64,000 nucleotides of DNA, from assembly GCA_028287035.1 (NCBI GenBank), contig JAQBQL010000099.1, positions 18,300-82,299 on the forward strand. Reading direction: 5' to 3'. This document shows, one piece after another, positions 52,726 to 60,743 of this stretch (its first letter is position 1; each line of letters starts with the position of its first letter). The translations under genes were made by a program, and so were the position numbers. The notes under the pieces are model-generated. The model saw only the letters and a program-made list of their open reading frames with translations, ran no database searches and was not told where the DNA came from. Origin of the DNA: Labilithrix sp. GTDB lineage: Bacteria; Myxococcota; Polyangia; Polyangiales; Polyangiaceae.

Positions 52726-52820
52726 GCGGCGGCTCGCCCGGGACCCCGGATTTTGGCCGCGATTTCGAGGCGGGCCCGCGAAGGCTCTACAAAAGCGTGA
52801 TCGGCGCAGCGCTCTGCAGA

Positions 52821-52826
52821 TAGGAT
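52821..52826 (+). promoter_or_regulatory. -10-like box TAGGAT for the YGQP-repeat gene
   Basis: TAGGAT with 7 bases to the ATG at 52834, following the general TANNNT spacing. No convincing -35 is visible. Confidence 0.4.
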
Positions 52827-52833
52827 ACTCGCC

Positions 52834-53892
52834 ATGAACCAACCCCCTGGTGGCAACTACCCCCCCGGCTATCCCCCGGGTTATCCGGGCGCGCAGCCCC
52901 CTCAGCAGGGTGGCTACGGTCAGCCTCAGCCGCAGCAGGGCGGCTATGGCCAGCCTCAGCCCCAGCAGGGTGGCTATGGCCAGCCGCAGCAGGGTGGCTA
53001 CGGCCAGCCGCCGGCGCAGCAAGGTTACGGCCAGCCTCCCGCCCAGCCTGGCTACGGCCAGCCCGGCGCGCCGGGTGGTCAGCCGGGTTACGGCCAGCAG
53101 CCCGGCATGCCGCAGGGCCAGCCGGGTTACGGTCAGCCGGGCGCGCCTCCGGGCGGTCAGCCCCAGTACGGTCAGCCGCCGGGCCAGCCGCAGTACGGTC
53201 AGCCGCCGGGGGCCGCTCCGCAGCCGTACGGCCAGCCCGGTCAGCCTCCGATGCAGCAGGGCTACGGCCAGCCGGCCGGCGCACCTCCGGGCTACGGCCA
53301 GCCGCAGGGCGCGCCGGGCGGTTACGGCCAGCCGGGCGCCCCGGGCGGCGCTCCCGGCTATGGTCAGCCGGGCGGTCAGCCGGGCTACGGCGCGCCCCCG
53401 GCGGGCGGCTTCGGCGGGGCGATGCAGCAGGGCTTCGGCCAGGGCATGCAGAGCATGGGTCTCGGCGGCGGCGTGCAGGCGACCAGCGGTCGTCCGACGG
53501 TCCGTAACCCGCTCATGACGCTGCTGATCCCCGCGCTCCTCGTGGTCGGCGGCAACATCCTCGGCACGATCCTCGTCAGCGTCACCGAGATCGGCATCCT
53601 CGGCCTCGTCGGCTCGCTGATCTCGCTCGCCGGCTCGGTGCTCGGCCTCATCGCGGTCATCAAGATGACCAACGAGCTGAAGGCGGTCACGGGCAACCAG
53701 GGCTTTGCCTGGTGGCCGGTGTTCATCCCGTTCTACGGCATCTACTGGGCCTGCATGATGGTGCCCGCCGAGATGACGAAGGCGAAGCAGATGCGCGGCG
53801 TGCAGGCGCCGACGCGCGGCCTCGTCGTCTACCTGTTCCTCTTCCTGTACGCCTACTCGGCGGACCTGAACGACATCGCGAAGGCGCCGTAA
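52834..53892 (+). CDS. Membrane protein with a long YGQP-rich disordered N-terminal repeat
   Basis: 352 residues. Residues 1-205 are built almost only of Gly, Tyr, Gln, Pro and Ala, with about 15 copies of YGQP in a repeat of 8-13 residues; this is a prion-like, intrinsically disordered sequence. Residues 225-350 hold about four transmembrane helices ([51 protein letters not shown] and a last one near [12 protein letters not shown]). Proteins with Pro/Gln/Tyr-rich N-tails on small membrane domains occur in many bacteria, but none is understood. The domain could recruit other proteins by weak multivalent contacts. It lies between two kinase genes. Confidence 0.85.
   Translation: MNQPPGGNYPPGYPPGYPGAQPPQQGGYGQPQPQQGGYGQPQPQQGGYGQPQQGGYGQPPAQQGYGQPPAQPGYGQPGAPGGQPGYGQQPGMPQGQPGYGQPGAPPGGQPQYGQPPGQPQYGQPPGAAPQPYGQPGQPPMQQGYGQPAGAPPGYGQPQGAPGGYGQPGAPGGAPGYGQPGGQPGYGAPPAGGFGGAMQQGFGQGMQSMGLGGGVQATSGRPTVRNPLMTLLIPALLVVGGNILGTILVSVTEIGILGLVGSLISLAGSVLGLIAVIKMTNELKAVTGNQGFAWWPVFIPFYGIYWACMMVPAEMTKAKQMRGVQAPTRGLVVYLFLFLYAYSADLNDIAKAP
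52843..53460 (+). repeat. In-gene tandem repeat coding for YGQP units
   Basis: Imperfect repeats of about 24-39 bases, centred on the codons for GGCTACGGTCAGCC-like sequence. They keep the reading frame, with synonymous changes between copies, so the coding repeat is older than the last recombination. It is the only long repeat array seen in the window. Confidence 0.8.
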
Positions 53893-53968
53893 GGGCGACG
53901 GAGCGGGTGTGTGCGCGGCGCGCCGGCGGCCCTCGGGTCTCCGGCGCGTCGCCGTTTTGTGGCTCTGA

Positions 53969-53974
53969 TACGCT
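53969..53974 (+). promoter_or_regulatory. -10-like box TACGCT for the kinase gene at 53984
   Basis: TACGCT with 9 bases to GTG 53984, the same hexamer and spacing class as upstream of the other kinase, LamG, cNMP-binding and Hsp70 genes. Confidence 0.45.
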
Positions 53975-53983
53975 GAGCGAGTC

Positions 53984-55543
53984 GTGTCCGAAGCTGCGCG
54001 GGACCATAGCGCGAACGAGGCGAGTGCTCCGATCGTCATCGGTCGCTACGCGCTGTTCGACGAGCTCGCCGCCGGCGGGATGGCCACGGTCCATCTCGGG
54101 CGCCTGCTCGGTCCGGTGGGCTTCGGCCGAACGGTCGCCATCAAGCGGCTGCACGCGCACCTCCTGAGGGACGAGGAGCTCATCACGATGTTCACGGACG
54201 AGGCGCGCATCGTCGCGCGCATCGCCCATCCGAACGTCGTGCCGATGGTCGACGTGGTGCAGAACGACGAGGGGCTCTTCCTCGTCATGGAGTACGTGCA
54301 CGGCGAGTCGCTCGCGCGGCTCATGCGCAATGCGCGAAGGCTCGGTGAGCCGATCCCGGCGCGCATCATCGCGGCGGTCATCTGCGCGGTGCTGCACGGT
54401 CTCCACGCCGCCCACGAGACCAAGGGCGCCAGCGGCGAGCTGCTCCACGTCGTGCATCGCGACGTCTCCCCGCAGAACGTCATCGTGGGCGCCGACGGCG
54501 TCGCGCGCGTGCTCGACTTCGGCGTCGCGAAGGCGGCGGGACGCGTGCAGGTGACGCGCGAGGGGCAGATCAAGGGCAAGCTCACGTACATGGCGCCCGA
54601 GCAGATCCGCGGGAACGCCGATCGCCGGAGCGACGTCTTCGCGGCGAGCGTGGTCCTCTGGGAGATGCTCGCGGGCCGCCGCTTCCACGATGGGGCGACC
54701 GACGTGGACATCGTCATGCGCGTCGTCAGCGGTGAGTTCCCGCCCCCCAGCGCGTTCGACCCGAGCGTCACGCCGGCGCTCGACGCCATCGTGATGCGCG
54801 GCCTGTCTGCCGACCTCGGACGCCGGTACGCGACGGCGCGCGAGATGGCCTTCGAGCTCGAACGCGCCGCGGGCGTCGCGCCGCCGAGCGAGGTCGGCGA
54901 GTGGGTCGAGCATCTCGCGAGCGAAGTGCTCGCGTTGCGGGCGAGCCTCGTGTCGGAGATGGAGCGCGCGGCGAACGACCTCGTTGCCCAGCCCAGTCTC
55001 GCGCCGCCGGGGCGACCGGGGCGAGCTGCGGGCGCGCTGCTCGGCGCCGGCGAGGCGTCGTCGCAGGAGGCGCCGAGCACCTCCGCCGTGTTCCCGCATG
55101 CGCCGGGGGCGGTGCCGGGTTCCTCAGCCGGCGCGCCGCGGAGGGTCGTCGTGACGGTGATCGCGTGCTCGGCGGTCCTCGCGCTCGCGGGTCTCGGCCT
55201 CGGCGCTTACGCGCTCCGGGCCCGCTCCGCGTCGCCGACCGGTGCGGAGACCGCGACGAGCACCGCCGGGAGCGTGACGAGCGCCGGGAGCCCTGTCGCC
55301 TCGGCGCCGACCTCGGCGAGCGCAACGAGCGCCACGGTCGCGAGCGCGCCGCCGGTCGCGCGGGCGGGTGCCACGGCGAGCGCCCCTTCGAGCGATCCGC
55401 GCCCGCGGGCCACCGGCGCGCCGCGCGCCGTGACCCCGCCTCCGCGCGTCACCGCGGCGCCGGCGGTGAAGCCGAGGAGCTGCGATCCGCCGTACACCGT
55501 CGACGAGGTCGGCCACCGGCACTACAAGCCGGAGTGCGACTAG
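53984..55543 (+). CDS. Membrane-anchored Ser/Thr protein kinase, paralogue of the kinase-AsmA kinase
   Basis: 519 residues from GTG 53984. The kinase domain (about 20-290) has AAGGMATVHLGRL, VAIKRLHAHLL, VMEYVHGESLARL, VVHRDVSPQN and LDFGVAK, so it is active. The HRDVSPQN form and the EYVHGES block are shared with the kinase at 38053, so the two are paralogues. One transmembrane helix lies at about 387-408 (VVVTVIACSAVLALAGLGLG). The tail is Ala/Ser/Thr-rich and ends CDPPYTVDEVGHRHYKPECD, a short Cys-bracketed motif I associate with many myxobacterial kinases. The gene faces the minus-strand gene at 55547 with a 3-base gap. Confidence 0.93.
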   Translation: MSEAARDHSANEASAPIVIGRYALFDELAAGGMATVHLGRLLGPVGFGRTVAIKRLHAHLLRDEELITMFTDEARIVARIAHPNVVPMVDVVQNDEGLFLVMEYVHGESLARLMRNARRLGEPIPARIIAAVICAVLHGLHAAHETKGASGELLHVVHRDVSPQNVIVGADGVARVLDFGVAKAAGRVQVTREGQIKGKLTYMAPEQIRGNADRRSDVFAASVVLWEMLAGRRFHDGATDVDIVMRVVSGEFPPPSAFDPSVTPALDAIVMRGLSADLGRRYATAREMAFELERAAGVAPPSEVGEWVEHLASEVLALRASLVSEMERAANDLVAQPSLAPPGRPGRAAGALLGAGEASSQEAPSTSAVFPHAPGAVPGSSAGAPRRVVVTVIACSAVLALAGLGLGAYALRARSASPTGAETATSTAGSVTSAGSPVASAPTSASATSATVASAPPVARAGATASAPSSDPRPRATGAPRAVTPPPRVTAAPAVKPRSCDPPYTVDEVGHRHYKPECD

Positions 55544-55546
55544 CGC

Positions 55547-56422
55547 TCAGGTCCCGCTGCGGAACCGTAGACCTTCGCGCGCCGCCTTCTCCACCTGCAC
55601 GCGCAGGTCCTCCGCGATGGCGTCTGCCATGCTCGCACGCGCGCTGAGCCGCGCCGGCGCATCGAGCTGGTCGGCGTAGACGTAGCCCACCGACCCCGAG
55701 CTCCTCGCGTCGAGCGAGCCGGCGCAGACCACCGCGTCCGCCGCGAAGTCGTAGAGGTAGACGCTGCCCACGACGGCCCCCGGCTGGAAGGCCGCGCCCG
55801 ACACGACCTCGGGCGGCCTGCTCTCGGGCGCGCTCGTGACGACGACCTCGCGGGTGAGACGCTCGGGTCGCTCGAGCGCGTCGGCGTAGAGCACGGCCTC
55901 CTCGTAGCGGCCTGCGTCGAGGTGCTGCTCGGCGCGGCGCACGTCGCCGAGGATCTCCGCCACGGATTGGCTCGGCAGCACGCCGCGCGCCTCGTCGGAG
56001 CTCACGACGAGCAGCGGGAACGCGCTCTTGCCCCACACCGGAAGCCGCGCGATCGGGAGCTCCACGGGACACGCGCCGAGCTCGGGGCGAGGTCGCATCC
56101 CCGCCGCGAGCGCCGCGTGGACTGTGCGATCGAAGCGCGCCTGCGCGGCGTGCGCACGCTCCGTCGCGCGGCCGATCGCCTGATGGGCCGCCTCACGACG
56201 CGCGACCCGCTCGCGGACCTGCTGCGCGCGGCTCGCCTCGGCGGTCGCGCGCGCCGAGCCTCGCACCGATGCCGCCTTCGCGGTGCCCACCGCAAACGCC
56301 GCAGCGAGCGCGAGGCACGTGGTCAGCCGTGCTCGCCGGCGCTGCGCGCGCAGCACCGCGACATACGGCTCTTCGAGCTCGGGCGGGTCCGGCTCCGGCG
56401 GCGTGAAGGCCCGATACGGCAC
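55547..56422 (-). CDS. Hypothetical membrane-anchored protein
   Basis: 291 residues from a GTG at 56422, preceded at 6 bases by TAGGGT. The start is soluble (MPYRAFTPPEPDPPELEEPY); a hydrophobic segment at about 33-50 (LTTCLALAAAFAVGTAKAA) may be the single membrane anchor. The rest looks periplasmic: an Ala/Arg-rich coiled coil (about 55-110) and a beta-rich domain with LPIARLPVWGKSAFPLLVVS and YEEAVLYADALERPERL. I do not recognise the family. It is divergent from the first helical protein of the Hsp70 cluster, with 35 bases between starts. Confidence 0.65.
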   Translation of the reverse strand: MPYRAFTPPEPDPPELEEPYVAVLRAQRRRARLTTCLALAAAFAVGTAKAASVRGSARATAEASRAQQVRERVARREAAHQAIGRATERAHAAQARFDRTVHAALAAGMRPRPELGACPVELPIARLPVWGKSAFPLLVVSSDEARGVLPSQSVAEILGDVRRAEQHLDAGRYEEAVLYADALERPERLTREVVVTSAPESRPPEVVSGAAFQPGAVVGSVYLYDFAADAVVCAGSLDARSSGSVGYVYADQLDAPARLSARASMADAIAEDLRVQVEKAAREGLRFRSGT

Positions 56423-56428
56423 CAGGTA

Positions 56429-56450
56429 ACCCTAGCGCACCTGCTACGTT
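56429..56450. promoter_or_regulatory. Divergent -10-like boxes for the genes at 56422 (-) and 56458 (+)
   Basis: TAGGGT on the minus strand (56434-56429) is 6 bases from GTG 56422. TACGTT on the plus strand (56445-56450) is 7 bases from GTG 56458. The plus box overlaps TTG 56449, the more upstream start candidate, so GTG 56458 is preferred. Confidence 0.45.
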
Positions 56451-56457
56451 GATCCAG

Positions 56458-57711
56458 GTGTGGAGGCCGGAGGACGAAGCACTGCTGCGTCGCCTCGAGG
56501 ACGAGGTCGCGCTCGAGCGGCTCTTCCGCCATCACGTGGGCTCGTACGCGGAGACGAGCGGCCTGCCCCATCCGCGCGCCGCGGGTCTTGCCGCCGCCGC
56601 GCGTCAGCTCGAGGGCGGCACTGCGGCCGTCGAGGCCGCGGCGGTCGGTGACGCGACGAAGCTCGCGCGCCTGCTCGAGGCCGCGCCGCTGAAGGACCGC
56701 CCGCCGGCGCTCCTCCATCACCTCGCGCTCTACCAGGCGAAGGTCGCGCGCGCGCTCGAGGGCGGGGCGCCCGAGGCGGCGGCGAACGCCTGGTGGCGCG
56801 CCATCGCGGCCTGGCTCGCGCTCGGCGAGGAGCACGCGTACATCGCGCGTCTCGAGGAATCGGTGCTCGGCCCGGGCGCCTCGTCGGGAGCGCGTGGACG
56901 GCCGCTGCTCGTCCCGCCCGAGGACCTCGCGCTCGAGCTCCTCGCCGACCTCGGGCGCCGCGCCGAGAAGGCCGCCCGCGAGCTCGCCGCGTCGGGCCGG
57001 GCCGCGCTCCTCGCGCTCGCGTGGGTGGGTCAGGCGGCGCAGCTCGCCGGCGTCGGCAAGGCGACCACCGACCGCGCCCTGGCCGCCGCCGAGCGTCATC
57101 GGAACGCCGCGCTCGACGGCGCGCTCGCGATCGTCGGCGAGGCGCTCGACGAGGCGAACGCGCGCGGCGAGCTCGCCACGGCAGTCCGCGCGCTGCTCGT
57201 CCGGGCGCTGCACGTATGGGCGTGGTCCGGGCAGGACGAGGCGGTCGAGCAGTTCGCGATCGATCGCCTCGCGACCGCGGGGTGGCAGCTCTATCGAGCG
57301 CGCGCCTGGGACGCGCTGCGCCAGCTGTTCGACCCGTTCCGTACCCTCATCGACAGCATGGCGAGGCGAGTCGAGCAGGATCCTTCGCGCATCGCCTTCG
57401 CCGCGCCGTGCGCGCAGATGTTCGTCTTCCTCACCGACGTCGAGACCCACCCGGCACGAAAGCGCGAGCTCGCCGAGCGCGCGGTGAAGCTGTGTCCTTC
57501 GCACCGCAACGGTCGCCTGAACCTCGCCGCGCTGCTGTGCGACGAGGCGCTGACGCTCCTCCGCAGCATGGTGCTCTTCGCGAGGCGTGACCAGCTCGCG
57601 CGCGTCGAGGCGCTGCTCGCGCGTGCCGAGGCGCTCTACCCGGCGTCGAGCGAGCTGCCCGAGGCCAAGGCGATGCTCGAGCGCGTGCGGCGGGGACGTA
57701 TCGCGATCTAG
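56458..57711 (+). CDS. Helical-repeat (TPR-like) protein of the Hsp70 cluster
   Basis: 417 residues from GTG 56458; TTG 56449 would add three residues but lies inside the promoter box. The chain is almost all helical and Ala-rich, without transmembrane segments. Repeated helix pairs such as ALLHHLALYQAKVARALEGG, AAANAWWRAIAAWLALGEEH and the C-terminal LARAEALYPASSELPEAKAM suggest TPR-like repeats, although the consensus is weak. No catalytic motif is seen. It precedes the J-like and Hsp70 genes with a 23-base gap. It may act as a client- or partner-binding adaptor; this is context only. Confidence 0.7.
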   Translation: MWRPEDEALLRRLEDEVALERLFRHHVGSYAETSGLPHPRAAGLAAAARQLEGGTAAVEAAAVGDATKLARLLEAAPLKDRPPALLHHLALYQAKVARALEGGAPEAAANAWWRAIAAWLALGEEHAYIARLEESVLGPGASSGARGRPLLVPPEDLALELLADLGRRAEKAARELAASGRAALLALAWVGQAAQLAGVGKATTDRALAAAERHRNAALDGALAIVGEALDEANARGELATAVRALLVRALHVWAWSGQDEAVEQFAIDRLATAGWQLYRARAWDALRQLFDPFRTLIDSMARRVEQDPSRIAFAAPCAQMFVFLTDVETHPARKRELAERAVKLCPSHRNGRLNLAALLCDEALTLLRSMVLFARRDQLARVEALLARAEALYPASSELPEAKAMLERVRRGRIAI

Positions 57712-57722
57712 CGAGCAGGCGT

Positions 57723-57728
57723 TATGCT
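57723..57728 (+). promoter_or_regulatory. -10-like box TATGCT for the J-like gene
   Basis: TATGCT with 6 bases to GTG 57735. It is closest to the -10 consensus among the boxes of this cluster and sits in the 23-base gap after the first helical gene. Confidence 0.4.
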
Positions 57729-57734
57729 CGCGCG

Positions 57735-58145
57735 GTGAGCGACAACCCCTTCGAGCGGTACGAGCTCGACCCCACGCTGGGCATCGCCGCCATCACCGAG
57801 CGCCTGAAGGAGCTCGCCGAGGACGCGCGCGACGACGCCGAGCGCGATCGCATCCGTGCCGCCTGGGAGGAGCTCACGCTGCATCCGGGGCGGCGCCTGC
57901 GCGCGGCGCTCGAGGCGCATCCCGAGACGCGTGCGCCGCTCGGTGGCCCGCCGCCGCTGCCGCGGGTGCGGAGGTCCTTGGCCACGCTCACGTTCGGTGA
58001 CCTCGCGGCCCGTCCCAGCGCGCTGGCGGCGCTCTCGTTCGCGCTCGCCCCGGCCGAGCTCCGCGACGCCGCGGCCACCGCGGCGAAGGCCCCGCCTCTC
58101 GACGACGACCCCGAGCCGCCGCCGCGCGCCGGACTCGTGCGCTGA
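57735..58145 (+). CDS. J-domain-like small protein lacking the HPD motif
   Basis: 136 residues from GTG 57735. The first 65 residues resemble a shortened DnaJ domain: NPFERYELDPTLGIAAITER is like the NPYEVLGLDP start and helix II, and IRAAWEELTLHPGRRLRAAL is like helix III-IV (AYEVLSDPERRRRYD). The loop with the invariant His-Pro-Asp is missing; the only HP is H50-P51-G52, at the position of the later DP turn. The C-terminus is Ala/Pro-rich. Immediately downstream is the Hsp70-like gene (30 bases), so it may bind that Hsp70 without stimulating ATP hydrolysis in the classic way. The resemblance is by eye and weak. Confidence 0.55.
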   Translation: MSDNPFERYELDPTLGIAAITERLKELAEDARDDAERDRIRAAWEELTLHPGRRLRAALEAHPETRAPLGGPPPLPRVRRSLATLTFGDLAARPSALAALSFALAPAELRDAAATAAKAPPLDDDPEPPPRAGLVR

Positions 58146-58161
58146 TGCGGGGGCCCTGAGG

Positions 58162-58167
58162 TACGCT
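58162..58167 (+). promoter_or_regulatory. -10-like box TACGCT for the Hsp70-like gene
   Basis: TACGCT with 8 bases to the ATG at 58176, in the 30-base gap after the J-like gene. No CIRCE element or sigma-32-like promoter is visible, so heat-shock control is not indicated. Confidence 0.45.
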
Positions 58168-58175
58168 AGCGGGCC

Positions 58176-60743
58176 ATGCCCTTCCTCGATCGCGCCGTCG
58201 GCATCGACCTCGGAACGACCAACTCGGAGATCGCCTGGCTGCCGCCGTCGGAGCGCGAGCTCGTCATCCATGCCGACCGTTTCGGGCGGCGGACCGTGCC
58301 CTCCGCGGTGTCGTGGGACGACCAGGCGAACGCGTTCGTCGTGGGCCATGCCGCGCGGGCGAAGCGTGGCAGCGCGCAGAACCCGGTCGAGTCGATCAAG
58401 CGGAAGATGGGCCGCGAGGGCACGGTGAAGATCGGGCCGAACGATCTCACCCCCGAGCAGGTCTCCTCGAAGATCCTCGCCGAGCTGCGCGATCGCATGA
58501 AGGAGACGCTCGCCGGAACGCGCATCCAGGCGGGCAGCGCGCCGCTCGAGCTGCGGGTCACGCGCGCCGTCATCACGGTGCCCGCGTACTTCGACGCGCC
58601 CCAGGTGGAGGCGACGCGCCGCGCCGGCGAGCTCGCCGGGCTCGAGGTCATCGGGGTCCTTCAGGAGCCCACGGCTGCCGCCATCTATCACACGTGGAAG
58701 CGGCGCCTCGGCGACGGCAACTTCCTCGTCTACGACCTCGGCGGCGGCACGTTCGACGTGTCGATCCTCCGCTGCCTCGGCGGCGAGTACCAGGTGCTCG
58801 CGATCGACGGCGACAACTTCCTCGGCGGCGACGACCTCGATCGCCGCTTTGCCGAGCACCTCCGCAAGGAGCTCGTCGCGAAGGGCTACGCGCTCGATCT
58901 CGACGTGAAGGACAGCGAGGGTGACCGGCTCATCTTCGGGCGGCTCGTGCACCTGGCGCAGGAGATCAAGGAGTCGCTCTCCACCGCCGACGTGGTGCAC
59001 GTGTCGCGCTCCGACTTCGCCAAGGACAAGGCCGGCGAGAGCATCTCGTACGACGGCGACGTCGGGCGGGCCGACTACGACCGCGTCGTCGGCGACCTCG
59101 TCGAGACCACCATCGCCTGCTGCGAGCGAGCCATCGCACGGGCGACCGAGGTGGCGAACGTCGGTCTCGACGACATCCAGCACGTGATCCTGGTCGGCGG
59201 GTCGACACGCGTGCCCCTCGTCGTGAAGAGCGTCACCGACAAGCTGTGTCGCGCGGCCGGCGAGCCCATTCGCGAGGACGTCGACACCTGCGTGGCGCTC
59301 GGCGCGGCCGTCCACGCCGCGCACATCGGCGGCGCGGTCTACGGCGACGAGGGCGTGCGCGTGCGCATCACGACCCCGCTCGTCGCCCAGGGCGCCAAGC
59401 TGAGGCTCGGCGTCGTCGTCGAGCAGGCGCCCAAGAACGCCGCGCATCTCGCGGTCTGGGAGGGCGACAAGGCGCTCGGCGAGGCGCCCATCGGAAACGA
59501 TCCGATCCGTCTCGACCTGCCGCTCGGCGAGGCCGAGGAGGTGAGCGTCACGCTCGCCTTCCAGTCCTCGGTGGGCGTGGCGCTCGCCGAGCTGCCGCTC
59601 TCGCTCCACCGCGGCGACCTGCGCCCGCGGCCGACGGCGCTGAGCCGCGCGTCCGTCGTCGCCAAGGACATCGCCCTCGAGGTGGTGCGCGGCGGGAAGC
59701 GAGAGCGGAAGGTGCTGCTCGCGCGCGGCACCGGCCTGCCGGCGCAGGTGACGCAGCTGTTCTTCACGGCCGACCAGACCGGCGCCGTCGTCCTCCGCAT
59801 CCTGCAGAACCGCCTGCCCATCAAGACGCTCGTGGTCGACGTCCCCCGCGAGCTGCCGGTCGGCAGCCCCGTCGAGGTGGTCCTCCGCTGCGACGAGTCG
59901 ATGCGCCTCGAGGCGCAGGCCACGGTCGGCGCGCAGCAGATCCAGGCGCACATCGAGCCGCCGCAGACCGGCGCCGCCGCGGGCAGCACGCAGGAGGTCG
60001 AGGCGCTGCTCGAGCAGGCCGAGCGAGCGAAGCGCGGCCTGTGGGGCGGCGACGGCGCGGTGTTCTCGCGCGAGGCCGACCGGCTCGTCGTCGGCATACG
60101 GGAGGTGATTCATACCGACCCCGACAAGCTCGAGGCGCTCTGCCAGCGCCTCCGCCATCTGATCGAGGAGTTCCACGGCGGCGCCGCCGAGGCGATGGTC
60201 CCTCCCATGCAGCGCATGGAGGAGCAGTTCGACATGCTCCGGCGCGTCGTCTACCGCGCGAGCGGGATCCTCATGGGCATGGGCCGCGAGCAGTGGGAGG
60301 CGCGCATCGACGCGCTCCACGACAAGGCCATGAAGGCGCACGAGGCGGGCGACGGCCCCACGTGGCGCCGCGTGTTCAACGAGGTGCAGGCGCTCTTCGA
60401 GACCGCCTACCAGGAGGAGTTCGCGAGCCTGAAGCTCGACGACCCCGCCTACCTGAAGCGCCGCACCCTCAACCTCACCTGGCGCGCGCAGCGGGTCGAG
60501 CAGCAGCTCGCCGAGCTCGTCCCGAGCACGACTGACGAGATCCGCGTGATGCAGATGGCGGAGCAGGCGCGGCTCGCGAAGTGGCTGCGGGGCGCGGTCT
60601 CCGAGCCGCTGGAGGCGCTCGGCGACGACCCCGCCGTGGCGCGCCGGTCGCTCGAGCAGATCGACGACGAGATCGACCGCGTGGAGGCGGCGGTGGAGCG
60701 GCTCCCCTCGATCGGCCTCGTCACCGACCGCGGCGCCGGCTGA
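58176..60743 (+). CDS. Hsp70/DnaK-like ATPase with extended C-terminus
   Basis: 855 residues, against about 640 for DnaK. The actin-like ATPase domain (about 1-395) has VGIDLGTTNSEIAW, KRKMGREG, VITVPAYFDAPQVEATR, LQEPTAAAIYH, VYDLGGGTFDVSIL and VILVGGSTRVPLV, all nucleotide-binding motifs of Hsp70. The beta-sandwich part (about 400-550) has RITTPLVAQGAKLRLGVV in place of the DnaK SBD start and is divergent. The last 250 residues are helical (QRMEEQFDMLRRVVYRASG, FETAYQEEFASLKLDDPAYL) and much longer than the DnaK lid. There is no EEVD-like end. It lies between a J-like and a helical protein gene, which suggests a dedicated chaperone system. Its end overlaps the next gene by TGATG. Confidence 0.9.
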   Translation: MPFLDRAVGIDLGTTNSEIAWLPPSERELVIHADRFGRRTVPSAVSWDDQANAFVVGHAARAKRGSAQNPVESIKRKMGREGTVKIGPNDLTPEQVSSKILAELRDRMKETLAGTRIQAGSAPLELRVTRAVITVPAYFDAPQVEATRRAGELAGLEVIGVLQEPTAAAIYHTWKRRLGDGNFLVYDLGGGTFDVSILRCLGGEYQVLAIDGDNFLGGDDLDRRFAEHLRKELVAKGYALDLDVKDSEGDRLIFGRLVHLAQEIKESLSTADVVHVSRSDFAKDKAGESISYDGDVGRADYDRVVGDLVETTIACCERAIARATEVANVGLDDIQHVILVGGSTRVPLVVKSVTDKLCRAAGEPIREDVDTCVALGAAVHAAHIGGAVYGDEGVRVRITTPLVAQGAKLRLGVVVEQAPKNAAHLAVWEGDKALGEAPIGNDPIRLDLPLGEAEEVSVTLAFQSSVGVALAELPLSLHRGDLRPRPTALSRASVVAKDIALEVVRGGKRERKVLLARGTGLPAQVTQLFFTADQTGAVVLRILQNRLPIKTLVVDVPRELPVGSPVEVVLRCDESMRLEAQATVGAQQIQAHIEPPQTGAAAGSTQEVEALLEQAERAKRGLWGGDGAVFSREADRLVVGIREVIHTDPDKLEALCQRLRHLIEEFHGGAAEAMVPPMQRMEEQFDMLRRVVYRASGILMGMGREQWEARIDALHDKAMKAHEAGDGPTWRRVFNEVQALFETAYQEEFASLKLDDPAYLKRRTLNLTWRAQRVEQQLAELVPSTTDEIRVMQMAEQARLAKWLRGAVSEPLEALGDDPAVARRSLEQIDDEIDRVEAAVERLPSIGLVTDRGAG

